From: Spirochaetota bacterium
GTDB taxonomy: Bacteria > Spirochaetota > UBA4802 > UBA5368
Direction: 5' to 3'
DNA length: 12,900 bases
Assembly: GCA_017998475.1 (NCBI GenBank)
Contig: JAGODA010000062.1
Coordinates: forward strand, 1-12,900
Shown: positions 1 to 6,914 of the stretch, one piece after another
How the letters are laid out: every line of letters begins with the position of its first letter
Position numbering within the stretch: position 1 is the first letter of the stretch
Translations under genes and position numbers: made by a program
Notes under the pieces: model-generated
Told to the model about the DNA's origin: nothing
Database searches by the model: none
Seen by the model: the letters and a program-made list of their open reading frames with translations, nothing else

Positions 1-936
1 GCCTATGGCGAGCGTGTGCTCGTGGTGCGCAGCCTCGAGAAGGACGCGGCCGACGCCGCCGGGATACGGCAGTACGACGAGGTGAAGTCCATCGACGGCC
101 GACGGGTCAAAACCCCGGCGGAATTCACGACGTATATCCGCGCGAACGCCGGCAGGGAAATAAAGCTCCAGCTGGTGCGCGGCGGAAAGGAGATGGAGAT
201 TTCCGTTACGCCGCGGCTGAGGGAGACGATCACGATCCGGGAGTTCGAGGATTCGCGCTTCAAAGGGGAGAAGGTCGAGCTTTCCACCGACAAGCTGGAC
301 CTGGTCAAGAACGGGATCGCACGCGGAACCGTGAAGATAAACGGCGAGCGCGTGACATCCATCGCGGATTTCCAGAGGCGGCTTGAGCGAAGCGCCGGCA
401 GAATGGTGCGGCTCGAAACGGCCGGCGGCGTCTACAAGGGGCTCATCTCCTATGAAAAGTACGGGTTTATCGGCGTCGAAACCGGAATCGCGCCGGAGAT
501 GGTCCCGCTTCGTTTCGGCCTTGCCGACGGTTTCGTGAAATCGCTCGTCGATCCGTTCGACTTCATCGTGATGAACATCAAGGGGATAGGGATGCTCTTC
601 GCCGGCGAGCTCGACGTGCGGCAGAACCTCTCGGGGCCCATCCGCATCGCCAAGATCGCCGGGGACACCGCGTACTACCGGGGCATTTCGGCGTTCATCA
701 TCCTCATGGCGAAGATATCGATCATCCTGATGGTGATGAACCTGCTTCCCATCCCCGCGGTGGACGGGAGCTTCATCCTCTTCTTTACGTACGAGGCCAT
801 AAAGGGGAGCCCCATCAACCAGAAGGTGCTGGAGAAGATCCAGTTCGTGGGAATCGCGCTCCTTATCATACTCGGCGTGTTCGTTATATTCAACGACCTG
901 AGCTTCTTTCCGTTTTTTCAGAAGCTCTTCCAGTAG
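1..936 (+). CDS. rseP: RIP metalloprotease RseP (site-2 protease), 3' part, 5' truncated by window edge
   Basis: Reading from base 1 the frame is open to the TAG at 934-936, so about 311 C-terminal residues are present. The N-terminal HExxH zinc helix lies outside the window. What remains is a PDZ domain (residues about 1-70, with AGIRQYDEVKSIDGRRV as the typical PDZ core), a second, degenerate PDZ-like stretch (about 100-145), then the C-terminal membrane part. The motif NLLPIPAVDGS (bases 739-771) is the family's second active-site motif; its Asp (763-765) is a zinc ligand. LSGPIRIAK and two hydrophobic segments on either side of the motif also fit RseP. The usual LDGG is VDGS here, a mild change. 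RseP cuts anti-sigma factors and signal-peptide remnants in the inner membrane. The GTG at 16 is not the true start. It is followed 66 bases later by ispG, a common pairing with isoprenoid and envelope genes. Confidence 0.93.
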   Translation, partial: AYGERVLVVRSLEKDAADAAGIRQYDEVKSIDGRRVKTPAEFTTYIRANAGREIKLQLVRGGKEMEISVTPRLRETITIREFEDSRFKGEKVELSTDKLDLVKNGIARGTVKINGERVTSIADFQRRLERSAGRMVRLETAGGVYKGLISYEKYGFIGVETGIAPEMVPLRFGLADGFVKSLVDPFDFIVMNIKGIGMLFAGELDVRQNLSGPIRIAKIAGDTAYYRGISAFIILMAKISIILMVMNLLPIPAVDGSFILFFTYEAIKGSPINQKVLEKIQFVGIALLIILGVFVIFNDLSFFPFFQKLFQ

Positions 937-1002
937 TCGCGGCGGCTCCTCCGCACTCGCTCGGAGCGCGGCGGGGCCATTCATGCGGTACGGGTATCAA
1001 AC

Positions 1003-2100
1003 GTGAACGCTAACAGAAAGAAGACGCGTCCCGTAAAGGTTCGCGGGCTGATGATAGGCGGCGGGGCCCCCGTGTCGATCCAGTCCATGACGAATGTGCC
1101 GATCGAGGACGTCGGGGCGACCATCGGCCAGATCGAGCGCCTTCGCTCGGCGGGCGCGGAGCTCGTCCGCGTCGCGCTGCGCAATGAATCGTCCCTGGAA
1201 CATCTGAAAAAAATCCGCGCCGCGGTCGACATGCCGCTCTCGGCGGACGTGCATTTCAACCACCGCATCGCGCTCGGCGCGATAGAGGCGGGAATCGACA
1301 AGGTGCGCATCAACCCCGGCAATATCGGCGACGACTCGAAGGTGCGCGAGGTGGTGCGCGCCGCGAGGGAGCGGTCGGTGCCCATACGAATCGGCGTGAA
1401 CGGCGGCTCGATCGACCGCTCGCGCTACCCCGAGCTGAATCCCGAAACCCTGGTCGCCTCGGCCATGGAGCACGTGCGCATCCTCGAGGACAACGGTTTC
1501 AACGACATCGTCGTTTCGATCAAGGCCTCCGACGTGCGGCTCACCGTGGAGGCGAACCGGCTCTTCGCGGCGACGGCGCCGTATCCCCTTCATGTCGGGC
1601 TCACCGAGGCCGGGTACGGCCTTTCGTGCGTCGTGTACAGCTCGGTGGCGATCGGCGCGCTGTTGCTCGACGGCGTGGGCGACACCATACGCGTGTCGAT
1701 GACCGGCGATCCGGTGGAGGAGGTCGCTGTAGCCCGGAAGATACTGGAGGCCGCCGGCCTGCGCGCGGCCCCGGTGCGCGTTATCGCCTGTCCCACCTGC
1801 GGGCGCACCGACCCGTCGCTCGACCTGCTTTCGATAGCGCGGGAGGCGGAGGACGAAATCGCCCGGCGCTTCGGGGACACGCTGGAGCGCTCGGGGCGCG
1901 GCATCGTGGTAGCGGTGATGGGCTGCGAGGTCAACGGGCCCGGGGAGGCGGCGCACGCCGACGCGGGGATTGCCGGCGGCCGCGGGGGGCACATGCTGCT
2001 CTTCGCGCGCGGAAAAAAGCTCCGCAGAATACGGGTGGACGGCGCGGTGGACGCCCTCGCCGACGAGGTGGAGCGCATTATACGGGAGGACTCAGAATGA
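1003..2100 (+). CDS. ispG: 4-hydroxy-3-methylbut-2-en-1-yl diphosphate synthase (IspG/GcpE)
   Basis: A protein of 365 residues, the size of the short bacterial form. IspG converts MEcPP to HMBPP in the penultimate step of the MEP isoprenoid pathway, using a [4Fe-4S] cluster. Seen in the sequence: the TIM-barrel motifs VSIQSMTN, PLSADVHFNHR, KVRINPGNIG and IRIGVNGGS, then GDTIRVSMTGDP. The cluster ligands are C263 and C266 (CPTCGRT), C308 (MGCEVNGPGE) and the expected Glu ligand E315, seven residues after C308. The start is GTG at 1003; an upstream ATG at 983 is out of frame and stops at once. Oddity: the loop after TEAG reads YGLSCVVYSS, with Tyr212 where family members I remember carry Lys (GxxKSA) and an extra Cys209. 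The stop codon overlaps the next start (ATGA), suggesting translational coupling to the glycosidase. Confidence 0.96.
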   Translation: MNANRKKTRPVKVRGLMIGGGAPVSIQSMTNVPIEDVGATIGQIERLRSAGAELVRVALRNESSLEHLKKIRAAVDMPLSADVHFNHRIALGAIEAGIDKVRINPGNIGDDSKVREVVRAARERSVPIRIGVNGGSIDRSRYPELNPETLVASAMEHVRILEDNGFNDIVVSIKASDVRLTVEANRLFAATAPYPLHVGLTEAGYGLSCVVYSSVAIGALLLDGVGDTIRVSMTGDPVEEVAVARKILEAAGLRAAPVRVIACPTCGRTDPSLDLLSIAREAEDEIARRFGDTLERSGRGIVVAVMGCEVNGPGEAAHADAGIAGGRGGHMLLFARGKKLRRIRVDGAVDALADEVERIIREDSE

Positions 2101-3374
2101 AAAAGGCACGGCCGGAGAAAATTAATTTTACGTTCCCGAAGGGTTTCCTGTGGGGGAGCGCCTCATCCGCCTTTCAGGTCGAGGGGGGGTGTCCTCATCA
2201 CGACTTTTACGACTGGGCGCTTAAGGGAAGAATAAAGGACGGGACGAGCCCGATCGACGCGGTGCGCTTCTGGGACTATTATAAAGGGGACATCGCGCTC
2301 ATGAAGAAGATGAACCACAATGCGGCGCGCATCGGGATAGAATGGGCGCGCATCGAGCCTTCGGAGGGGGCGTTCGACGATAAGGCCCTCGCCCACTACC
2401 GGGCGATCCTGAAAGAGATGCGGAAGGCGGGGATACGCCCGATGGTGACCCTGCATCACTTCGCAAACCCGATGTGGCTTGTGCGCGAAGGCGGCTGGGA
2501 AAACCCCCGAACGATCGACCACTACCTGCGTTTCGTCGTGAAGGCCGTGGAATCGCTCGGGGATCTGGTGGACATCTGGAACACCATCAACGAACCGTCC
2601 GTGTACGCGGTCGCGGCCTATCTCTTCGGCGAGTTTCCTCCCGGCGCGAAGAGTTTTCGCCGCTGCCTGAGGGTGATGGACGTGATGGTCGAGGCGCATG
2701 TGCGCGCGTACGGCGCGATACACGACATACACGGAAGAAAGAACTGGGCCCCGGCGAGGGTCGGGATCGCGAAGCACCTGCGCACCTTCGATCCTCTCAG
2801 GGAAAATAATCCGTTCGACCGTCTTTCGGCCCGTCTGATGGACAAATATTTCAACAATCGCTACCTCGAAAAAATAAGCGCGAAGGGGCGTACTCTCGAC
2901 GTGTTCGGCATCAACTATTATTCAGGCGATCTGGTGAAGTTCCCCATGAACATGCTGACCCGTCCGGAGCTTTCCAGGAACAAGCTCGGCTGGGACATCT
3001 ACCCGGAGGGTCTGTACCGCGTCGTCAAGCGCTACTGGGAGCTGTACCGCCTGCCGATCTACATCACCGAAAACGGAACCTGCGAGGACGGAGACGACAT
3101 CCGCCCGCGCTACATTCTGGACCATCTCTACCAGCTCCACCGGGCCATCGGCGAGGGCATCGGCGTCGCCGGTTATTATCACTGGTCCACGCTCGACAAC
3201 TTCGAGCTGGTGGACGGGCTCATGTCGCGCTTCGGCCTGGTGCATGTGGACCACGATCATCCGAAACGCAGGCGCACGATCAAGCCGAGCGGGCGCATGT
3301 ACGGCGAGATCGCGCGCGCGGGCGGTATCACCGAAAGCATCATACGGAAATATGTGCCCGACTGGCGGCCCTGA
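2097..3374 (+). CDS. Glycoside hydrolase family 1 protein (beta-glucosidase/beta-galactosidase type)
   Basis: A retaining beta-glycosidase of 425 residues, slightly short for GH1 (usually about 440-480). Seen: the N-terminal signature FPKGFLWGSASSAFQVEG with Q27, TLHHF (H120/H121), the acid/base Glu166 in TINEP, NYY near 273-275, the nucleophile Glu325 in ITENG, and HWSTLDNFE (W363, E370). Both catalytic glutamates are present, so an active enzyme is likely. The residue after E370 is Leu where many GH1 enzymes have Trp, so substrate handling at the non-reducing end may differ. No signal peptide is visible, so it is probably cytoplasmic and acts on imported beta-linked disaccharides or glycosides; the true substrate cannot be read from sequence. 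The ATG at 2097 overlaps the ispG stop and has GGGAGGA at 2084-2090 with a 6-base gap, which supports this start over longer versions of the frame. Its 3' end overlaps the next gene. Confidence 0.93.
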   Translation: MKKARPEKINFTFPKGFLWGSASSAFQVEGGCPHHDFYDWALKGRIKDGTSPIDAVRFWDYYKGDIALMKKMNHNAARIGIEWARIEPSEGAFDDKALAHYRAILKEMRKAGIRPMVTLHHFANPMWLVREGGWENPRTIDHYLRFVVKAVESLGDLVDIWNTINEPSVYAVAAYLFGEFPPGAKSFRRCLRVMDVMVEAHVRAYGAIHDIHGRKNWAPARVGIAKHLRTFDPLRENNPFDRLSARLMDKYFNNRYLEKISAKGRTLDVFGINYYSGDLVKFPMNMLTRPELSRNKLGWDIYPEGLYRVVKRYWELYRLPIYITENGTCEDGDDIRPRYILDHLYQLHRAIGEGIGVAGYYHWSTLDNFELVDGLMSRFGLVHVDHDHPKRRRTIKPSGRMYGEIARAGGITESIIRKYVPDWRP

Positions 3375-4182
3375 CCCGGATATCCTCGATCCGGCGCGCC
3401 TGGTCGACGTTCCGACCGGGACGTACGAAATCGGAATCGACCCCGATGTCCCGGGCGGACCCGTGTCCCGTGCCTCCGCGGCCGGCCTGCCGGCATCGTA
3501 CCTCGCCACCGCCGCGCCCCGATTCGCCGCGCGCCTGGAGCGCGTGCGGGTGTCGCGCTACCTGGTGACCGCGGCCGATTTCGAGCGCTTCGTCGGAGCC
3601 ACGGGCTTCGTCACCGAGGCCGAGCGCGAGGGATGGGGCTGGACCTGGGACGGAGGCTGGACAAAGAGAGACGGCCTCTCGTGGCGTCGCCCGTTCGGCG
3701 GCGATGCCGACGAGGCGTACATGTCCGCGCGCGCCGCGATGCCCGTATTGCAGGTAAGCTGGAACGACGCGGCGGCCTGGTGCGCCTGGCTGTCGCGTGA
3801 AACGGGGGAACGGGTGCGCCTGCCGCTCGAAACGGAGTGGGAGGTGTTCGCCCGGATAACCGGTGTCCGTTCGATCGTGGAGATCGCGCCTGACGGGCCG
3901 CGGACGGTGTTCGATACCGCCGGGGATTTTTTTGCCGCGCTCGAGGGGATTTTAAACCGCGGCGCGTCCTCCCATCCTTCCGGGGTGCTGTGGGAGTGGA
4001 CCGCCGACTGGTTCGGGGCATATCCCGGCGGCGGTCCCGATCCCGACTACGGCGAGGTGTACAGGGTGCTGCGCGGCGGTTCGCTCGCGAGCCACCCGTT
4101 ACAGCGGGGCCGCGAATACCGCTTCAGGCGCTGTCCCACGGCACGGAGCCCTTTTTACTCCTTCCGCTTCGCCCTCGCCTGA
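3352..4182 (+). CDS. Formylglycine-generating-enzyme-fold protein (SUMF1/FGE-sulfatase domain), catalytic Cys missing
   Basis: A 276-residue protein of the SUMF1/EgtB/PvdO superfamily (C-type-lectin-like fold). Seen: the opening strand VDVPTGTYEIG, VSRYLVTAADFERFVGATGF (substrate-side helix), PVLQVSWNDAAAWCAWLSRETG (131-152), RLPLETEWE (156-164, usual RLPTEAEWE), VLWEWTADWF (212-221) and RVLRGGS (238-244). True formylglycine enzymes continue GGSxxCHxxYC with two copper-binding cysteines. Here the segment is GGSLASH, with Ser247 at the first Cys position and no Cys at the second, so it should not make formylglycine. The usual stretch between EWE and the WEWT motif is shortened and diverged. 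No signal peptide is seen. The ATG at 3352 lies 23 bases inside the GH1 gene, the only good start in frame, so the two are probably translated together. The 3' end overlaps tetR tail to tail by 28 bases. Biological role unknown. Confidence 0.85.
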   Translation: MCPTGGPDPDILDPARLVDVPTGTYEIGIDPDVPGGPVSRASAAGLPASYLATAAPRFAARLERVRVSRYLVTAADFERFVGATGFVTEAEREGWGWTWDGGWTKRDGLSWRRPFGGDADEAYMSARAAMPVLQVSWNDAAAWCAWLSRETGERVRLPLETEWEVFARITGVRSIVEIAPDGPRTVFDTAGDFFAALEGILNRGASSHPSGVLWEWTADWFGAYPGGGPDPDYGEVYRVLRGGSLASHPLQRGREYRFRRCPTARSPFYSFRFALA

Positions 4183-4775
4183 GGCGCGGCCGCTATTCCT
4201 CCGCCGATAACGTCGGCCATAAAATCGCGGAAATCGCTGTCCTCAATCTTCATGGCGGCCATCAGTCCGAGTTTTTTGTACTGGAGCATGCCTTCGGCCA
4301 CCGACGCGAGCAGGAGCGACAACATCATGGGATCGACCTTTCGGAAATCTCCGGCTTCGATACCGGCGTTCACCGCCTCGCTCATAAGCCTCAGGATATC
4401 GGCCATCTTCTCGGCTATCACCTCGCGGCCGCTGTCCCCATCCGCGTCGAACTCGGCCTTGTACTCCATAAGTATGTTGTAATAGTCTCCGTGACGGTAG
4501 AAGAACTCCATGTACGAGTCGAAGGTTGAGATGAGCTTCCGCGGATTGCTCTTCCGGGCGGCCATCCCCCCCGCGAATTTGCGAAGCAGCATGTCGATGG
4601 CCTCGAGGCAGATGGTGGTATAGATGTCGCGCTTGTTCCTGAAGTGGAAATAGATTGCTCCCGTGGTCAATCTGGCCTTGGAGGCGATCGTTCGTATGGA
4701 GATGCCGTTGTACCCGTACTTTAAAAACAACCGGCGCGACACTTCGAGGATTTTTTCTTTATTGTTGTTCTTCAT
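4155..4775 (-). CDS. TetR/AcrR family transcriptional regulator
   Basis: A 206-residue protein. The N-terminal DNA-binding domain is textbook TetR: KEKILEVSRRLFLKYGYNGIS (helix 1), IRTIASKARLTTGAIYFHF (helix-turn-helix, about 27-45) and the following NKRDIYTTI. The C-terminal ligand domain (about 60-190) is helical and diverged, as usual, so the effector cannot be predicted. The start ATG reads from 4775 downward; upstream is a weak ribosome site (AAAGGG). A 10-bp perfect palindrome CTTTATAAAG (4788-4797) lies just before the start. The gene is divergent from the epimerase at 5008, and the shared region contains an operator-like palindrome inside a candidate promoter for tetR. Autorepression and control of the epimerase are therefore plausible, but this is inference. 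Its end overlaps the FGE-like gene by 28 bases. Confidence 0.93.
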   Translation of the reverse strand: MKNNNKEKILEVSRRLFLKYGYNGISIRTIASKARLTTGAIYFHFRNKRDIYTTICLEAIDMLLRKFAGGMAARKSNPRKLISTFDSYMEFFYRHGDYYNILMEYKAEFDADGDSGREVIAEKMADILRLMSEAVNAGIEAGDFRKVDPMMLSLLLASVAEGMLQYKKLGLMAAMKIEDSDFRDFMADVIGGGIAAAPQARAKRKE

Positions 4776-4921
4776 CCATGTATAACCCTTTATAAAGCGC
4801 CCGGAAATTCTCCGGCGGCGTTCGTGCGGCGCCGGTACGATTAACGGGAGATGACATCACGCGAGTGATATGATTTCATCCCGGCATGGATCATGCGCGG
4901 AGCCGGGCGGAAACGGAATAG

Positions 4922-4950
4922 GACACATAACACTGTTATGTTATCGTGTC
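4922..4950. promoter_or_regulatory. Candidate operator: nested inverted repeats between tetR and the epimerase gene
   Basis: A perfect 13-bp palindrome ATAACA-C-TGTTAT lies at 4927-4939. A second TGTTAT follows directly at 4939-4944, and the whole is flanked by GACAC (4922-4926) and GTGTC (4946-4950). An odd-centred palindrome with TAACA/TGTTA arms in the region divergent from a TetR gene is the usual appearance of a TetR-family operator. It sits between the -35 and -10 boxes of a candidate tetR promoter, where bound protein would block polymerase. Binding by this particular TetR is inferred. Confidence 0.6.
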
Positions 4951-4952
4951 AA
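4924..4952 (-). promoter_or_regulatory. Candidate sigma70 promoter for tetR
   Basis: Reading on the minus strand, a perfect TTGACA (-35, bases 4952-4947) is followed after 17 bases by TATGTG (-10, bases 4929-4924; three of six match the consensus). Transcription toward tetR would give a leader of roughly 140 bases. The spacer holds the palindrome described separately. The -10 box is weak, so this is a candidate only. For the epimerase on the plus strand I see only a TAATAT at 4955-4960 without a good -35. Confidence 0.45.
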
Positions 4953-5007
4953 GTTAATATGCGCGGACGCTATCGATCGACGGATATTTGAGCGGACGGG
5001 AGGAGGC

Positions 5008-5922
5008 GTGGGAAAGCGGATACTCGTGACGGGAGGCACCGGTTTTATCGGAAGCGCGCTGTGCGCGGAGCTCGCCGCAGCGGGGTACGAGGTGGTCGTG
5101 CTGTCGCGAAGCGCGACGGGTGAGGCCCCCGAAGGAATACGAAGAGTGCGATGGGACGCGCGGAGCGCGGACGGCTGGCGTAACGAGGCCGAAGGAGCGG
5201 CGGCTTTAATCAATCTCGCGGGCGACAATATCGGCGAGGGCAGATGGACGGAAAGAAAGAAACGGGCCATACGACAGAGCCGTCTCGAGGCCGGAAGGGC
5301 CGTCGCGGCGGCCTTCGACGCCGTAAAAAAAAGGCCGGGCGTGCTTGTGCAGGCGTCGGCGATCGGCTGGTACGGCGACAGGGGGGATGAGCCCCTCGAC
5401 GAGGATTCTCGGCCCGGTTCCGGCTTTCTCCCTTCGATCGGCCGGGAATGGGAGGACTCCACGGCGGCAGTGGAAAGTCTCGGCGTGCGGCGGGTGGTCC
5501 TTCGCACGGGGGTGGTGCTCGGGCGAGGGGGAATGCTGGCCCGCGCGGCCGTTCCGTTCCGGCTGTTCGCCGGCGGAATTCCGGGAAACGGGAAGCCGTG
5601 GATATCGTGGATACATCTTGGTGACGTCGTGCGCGCGATACGTTTTCTCGTGGAAAAAGCGGACGCGCGCGGCGCGTACAACCTCACCGCTCCAATGCCG
5701 GTGCGCTCCGCCGAATTCTACCGGGCGCTCGGCCGAACCCTCCGGCGTCCCGTGTGGGCGCCCGTGCCGGGAGCGCTGCTCCGGCTCGCGTTCGGGGAAA
5801 TGGCGCGCGAGCTCATGCTCTCGGGGCAGAGAGTGCTGCCGAAGCACCTGATCGAGGCGGGTTTTAATTTCGAGTACGGTGAGCTCGGCGCGGCGCTCGA
5901 GGAAATATTCAGCGGTTGGTAG
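5008..5922 (+). CDS. TIGR01777 family NAD(P)-dependent epimerase/SDR (YfcH-like)
   Basis: A 304-residue atypical short-chain dehydrogenase. Seen: the dinucleotide-binding motif VTGGTGFIG (7-15), INLAGDNI (68-75) where the family has LAG, SAIGWYGDRGDE (118-128, a hallmark of the TIGR01777 group), RTGVVLGRGGML, SWIHLGDVVRAI, and the C-terminal DUF1731-like end with FGEMARELMLSGQRVLPKHL and AGFNFEY. Family members are nucleotide-sugar-epimerase-like by sequence, but their substrate is not established; some are linked to cell division (SulA-like in cyanobacteria). The frame is open back to 4870, but that extension has no family similarity and runs through the operator region. The GTG at 5008, behind GGGAGG (4998-5003), puts the first beta strand at the N terminus as expected. 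It is divergent from tetR and convergent with the gene ending at 5952. Confidence 0.9.
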   Translation: MGKRILVTGGTGFIGSALCAELAAAGYEVVVLSRSATGEAPEGIRRVRWDARSADGWRNEAEGAAALINLAGDNIGEGRWTERKKRAIRQSRLEAGRAVAAAFDAVKKRPGVLVQASAIGWYGDRGDEPLDEDSRPGSGFLPSIGREWEDSTAAVESLGVRRVVLRTGVVLGRGGMLARAAVPFRLFAGGIPGNGKPWISWIHLGDVVRAIRFLVEKADARGAYNLTAPMPVRSAEFYRALGRTLRRPVWAPVPGALLRLAFGEMARELMLSGQRVLPKHLIEAGFNFEYGELGAALEEIFSGW

Positions 5923-5933
5923 TCGGTTTGCGC

Positions 5934-5950
5934 CCGGGGTGTTATCCCGG
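5934..5950. terminator. Candidate short bidirectional terminator hairpin
   Basis: In the 29-base gap between two convergent genes, CCGGGG (5934-5939) can pair with TCCCGG (5945-5950) around a 5-base loop, giving five GC pairs and one GU pair. The position fits a shared terminator, but no T-run follows on either strand, so intrinsic termination is uncertain. Confidence 0.35.
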
Positions 5951-5951
5951 C

Positions 5952-6413
5952 TCAGCTCTTCGAGATAGTGCCGCGGGTGCGGAGAATCGCGTACTCGAAG
6001 CCGTCGATGAGAACATAAAAGGAGGCGGCGTTGATGTTCTCCGACAGCGCGTTCACCTTCCAGACCGTGTTCCCGTCCGTGAAGATGATGGTGACCTCGA
6101 CTTCGGTGGCTGTGCCGCGCTTGGCCTCGAGTATATTCGCCCGGTAGTCGACGAGCTTTATGGAATCGATTTCCGGGAAGAGCGGCATGAGCGCTTTCTT
6201 TAGAACGCGCGCGAGCGCGTCGACGGGTCCGTTGCCCGTGGAGGCCTCGTGGATGTGCCGGCCGTTGGCCTCTATCTGCACCGTCGCCTCGGGATCGATG
6301 CCGTTGTCTATAAGTTTGTAGCCGCCCACAACCTTGAAGGGAGGCTCGTAACGATCGAGAGACCGCGCGATCGTAAGTTCGCGTGTCGCGTCGTGGATTT
6401 CATAATTGAGCAT
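5952..6413 (-). CDS. Free-standing LeuA/CimA allosteric (LeuA_dimer) domain protein
   Basis: A complete 153-residue protein that corresponds to only the C-terminal regulatory domain of 2-isopropylmalate synthase or citramalate synthase. Seen, in the order of that domain: ATVQIEANGRHIHEASTG, GNGPVDAL (60-67), LKKALMPLFPE, KLVDYRANILE (86-96), RGTATEVEVTI (99-109), VWKVNALSENINAAS (117-131) and YVLIDGFEYAIL (133-144). In the full enzymes this domain dimerises and binds leucine or isoleucine for feedback inhibition. The HMGL-like catalytic TIM barrel is wholly absent, and it is not a broken gene: it has its own ATG with GGAGAG six bases upstream and a normal stop. It follows the lipoprotein gene by 18 bases on the same strand. 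It may be a regulatory subunit for a separate synthase or an amino-acid sensor; the partner is not in this window. Confidence 0.85.
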   Translation of the reverse strand: MLNYEIHDATRELTIARSLDRYEPPFKVVGGYKLIDNGIDPEATVQIEANGRHIHEASTGNGPVDALARVLKKALMPLFPEIDSIKLVDYRANILEAKRGTATEVEVTIIFTDGNTVWKVNALSENINAASFYVLIDGFEYAILRTRGTISKS

Positions 6414-6431
6414 GGTACTCTCCGTGCGTCC

Positions 6432-6869
6432 CTATTCGCTCGAGCTGTCCTCTTCGCCGTAGGTGTACTCCATCTGGAGGTCGTTTCCGGCCGCTCCCGA
6501 GCTCAAACGGTCTTCTTTTACCTTCGTGGATTCCCTGAAGACCATGATTTCGAGTGTATCGTTGGAATCCTGTCTGCTCGCACTTACGTAGAGAGTGTCG
6601 AGCTCGTCCGAATCGGCGGTAAATTCATAAATATTGCTACCCAGATATGTTATACTTGCCGCGTCGATAACGCTGGTTGCGCCGCCATTGATCCGGTACC
6701 AGCCGGAGAAGGAGTTCGGCGCGACGCCGTTATCGGTAAGCACGATATTCAGGGTTATGGTATCTTTGGGTTCTTCGCTGCAGCCCGCCACCCCGAGTAT
6801 GCACGCGAGCGATACGGCGATAATCGCATGAGTCCATCGCTCCCAGGCATGTCCGGACCGTTTTGTCAT
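6432..6869 (-). CDS. Putative lipoprotein of unknown function
   Basis: A 145-residue product with a short basic N terminus, a hydrophobic segment and a lipobox ending VAGC, with the lipidated Cys at position 30. After cleavage the mature protein would begin CSEEPKDTITLNIVLTDNG and be anchored in a membrane, probably facing the periplasm or surface. The mature part looks like a small beta-rich domain (alternating hydrophobic strands such as TLNIVL, IYEFTA, TLEIMVF) and ends in a very acidic tail, EEDSSSE. I do not recognise a family. The start chosen is the ATG at 6869, which places the signal peptide correctly; a GTG four codons upstream is possible, and the ATG at 6944 would add an unlikely charged extension. 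It is the first gene of a two-gene minus-strand unit with the LeuA_dimer protein. Confidence 0.8.
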   Translation of the reverse strand: MTKRSGHAWERWTHAIIAVSLACILGVAGCSEEPKDTITLNIVLTDNGVAPNSFSGWYRINGGATSVIDAASITYLGSNIYEFTADSDELDTLYVSASRQDSNDTLEIMVFRESTKVKEDRLSSGAAGNDLQMEYTYGEEDSSSE

Positions 6870-6914
6870 GTGAGCTGTCACTGTGATTATCTCTTCGTTT
6901 CGTGAAATATCGAA

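Noticed and set aside
949..966. CTCCG/CGGAG hairpin between rseP and ispG as a terminator
   Set aside because: Only five pairs, an 8-base loop and no T-run, in a region where rseP and ispG are likely co-transcribed.
997..1992. Long antisense reading frame (331 codons) opposite ispG
   Set aside because: Arg/His-rich composition typical of a shadow frame in GC-rich DNA; ispG on the other strand is certain.
1626..2096. Upstream extension of the GH1 frame into ispG
   Set aside because: Low-complexity Arg/Gly translation overlapping ispG; the ATG at 2097 has a ribosome site and the family N terminus follows directly.
3244..3351. Upstream extension of the FGE-like frame into the GH1 gene
   Set aside because: Arg/Ala-rich shadow sequence without similarity; the ATG at 3352 is the last start before the conserved domain.
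4870..5007. N-terminal extension of the epimerase from an ATG at 4870
   Set aside because: The extra 46 residues have no family similarity and cross the operator-like region. The GTG at 5008 has a good ribosome site and places the Rossmann strand at the N terminus.
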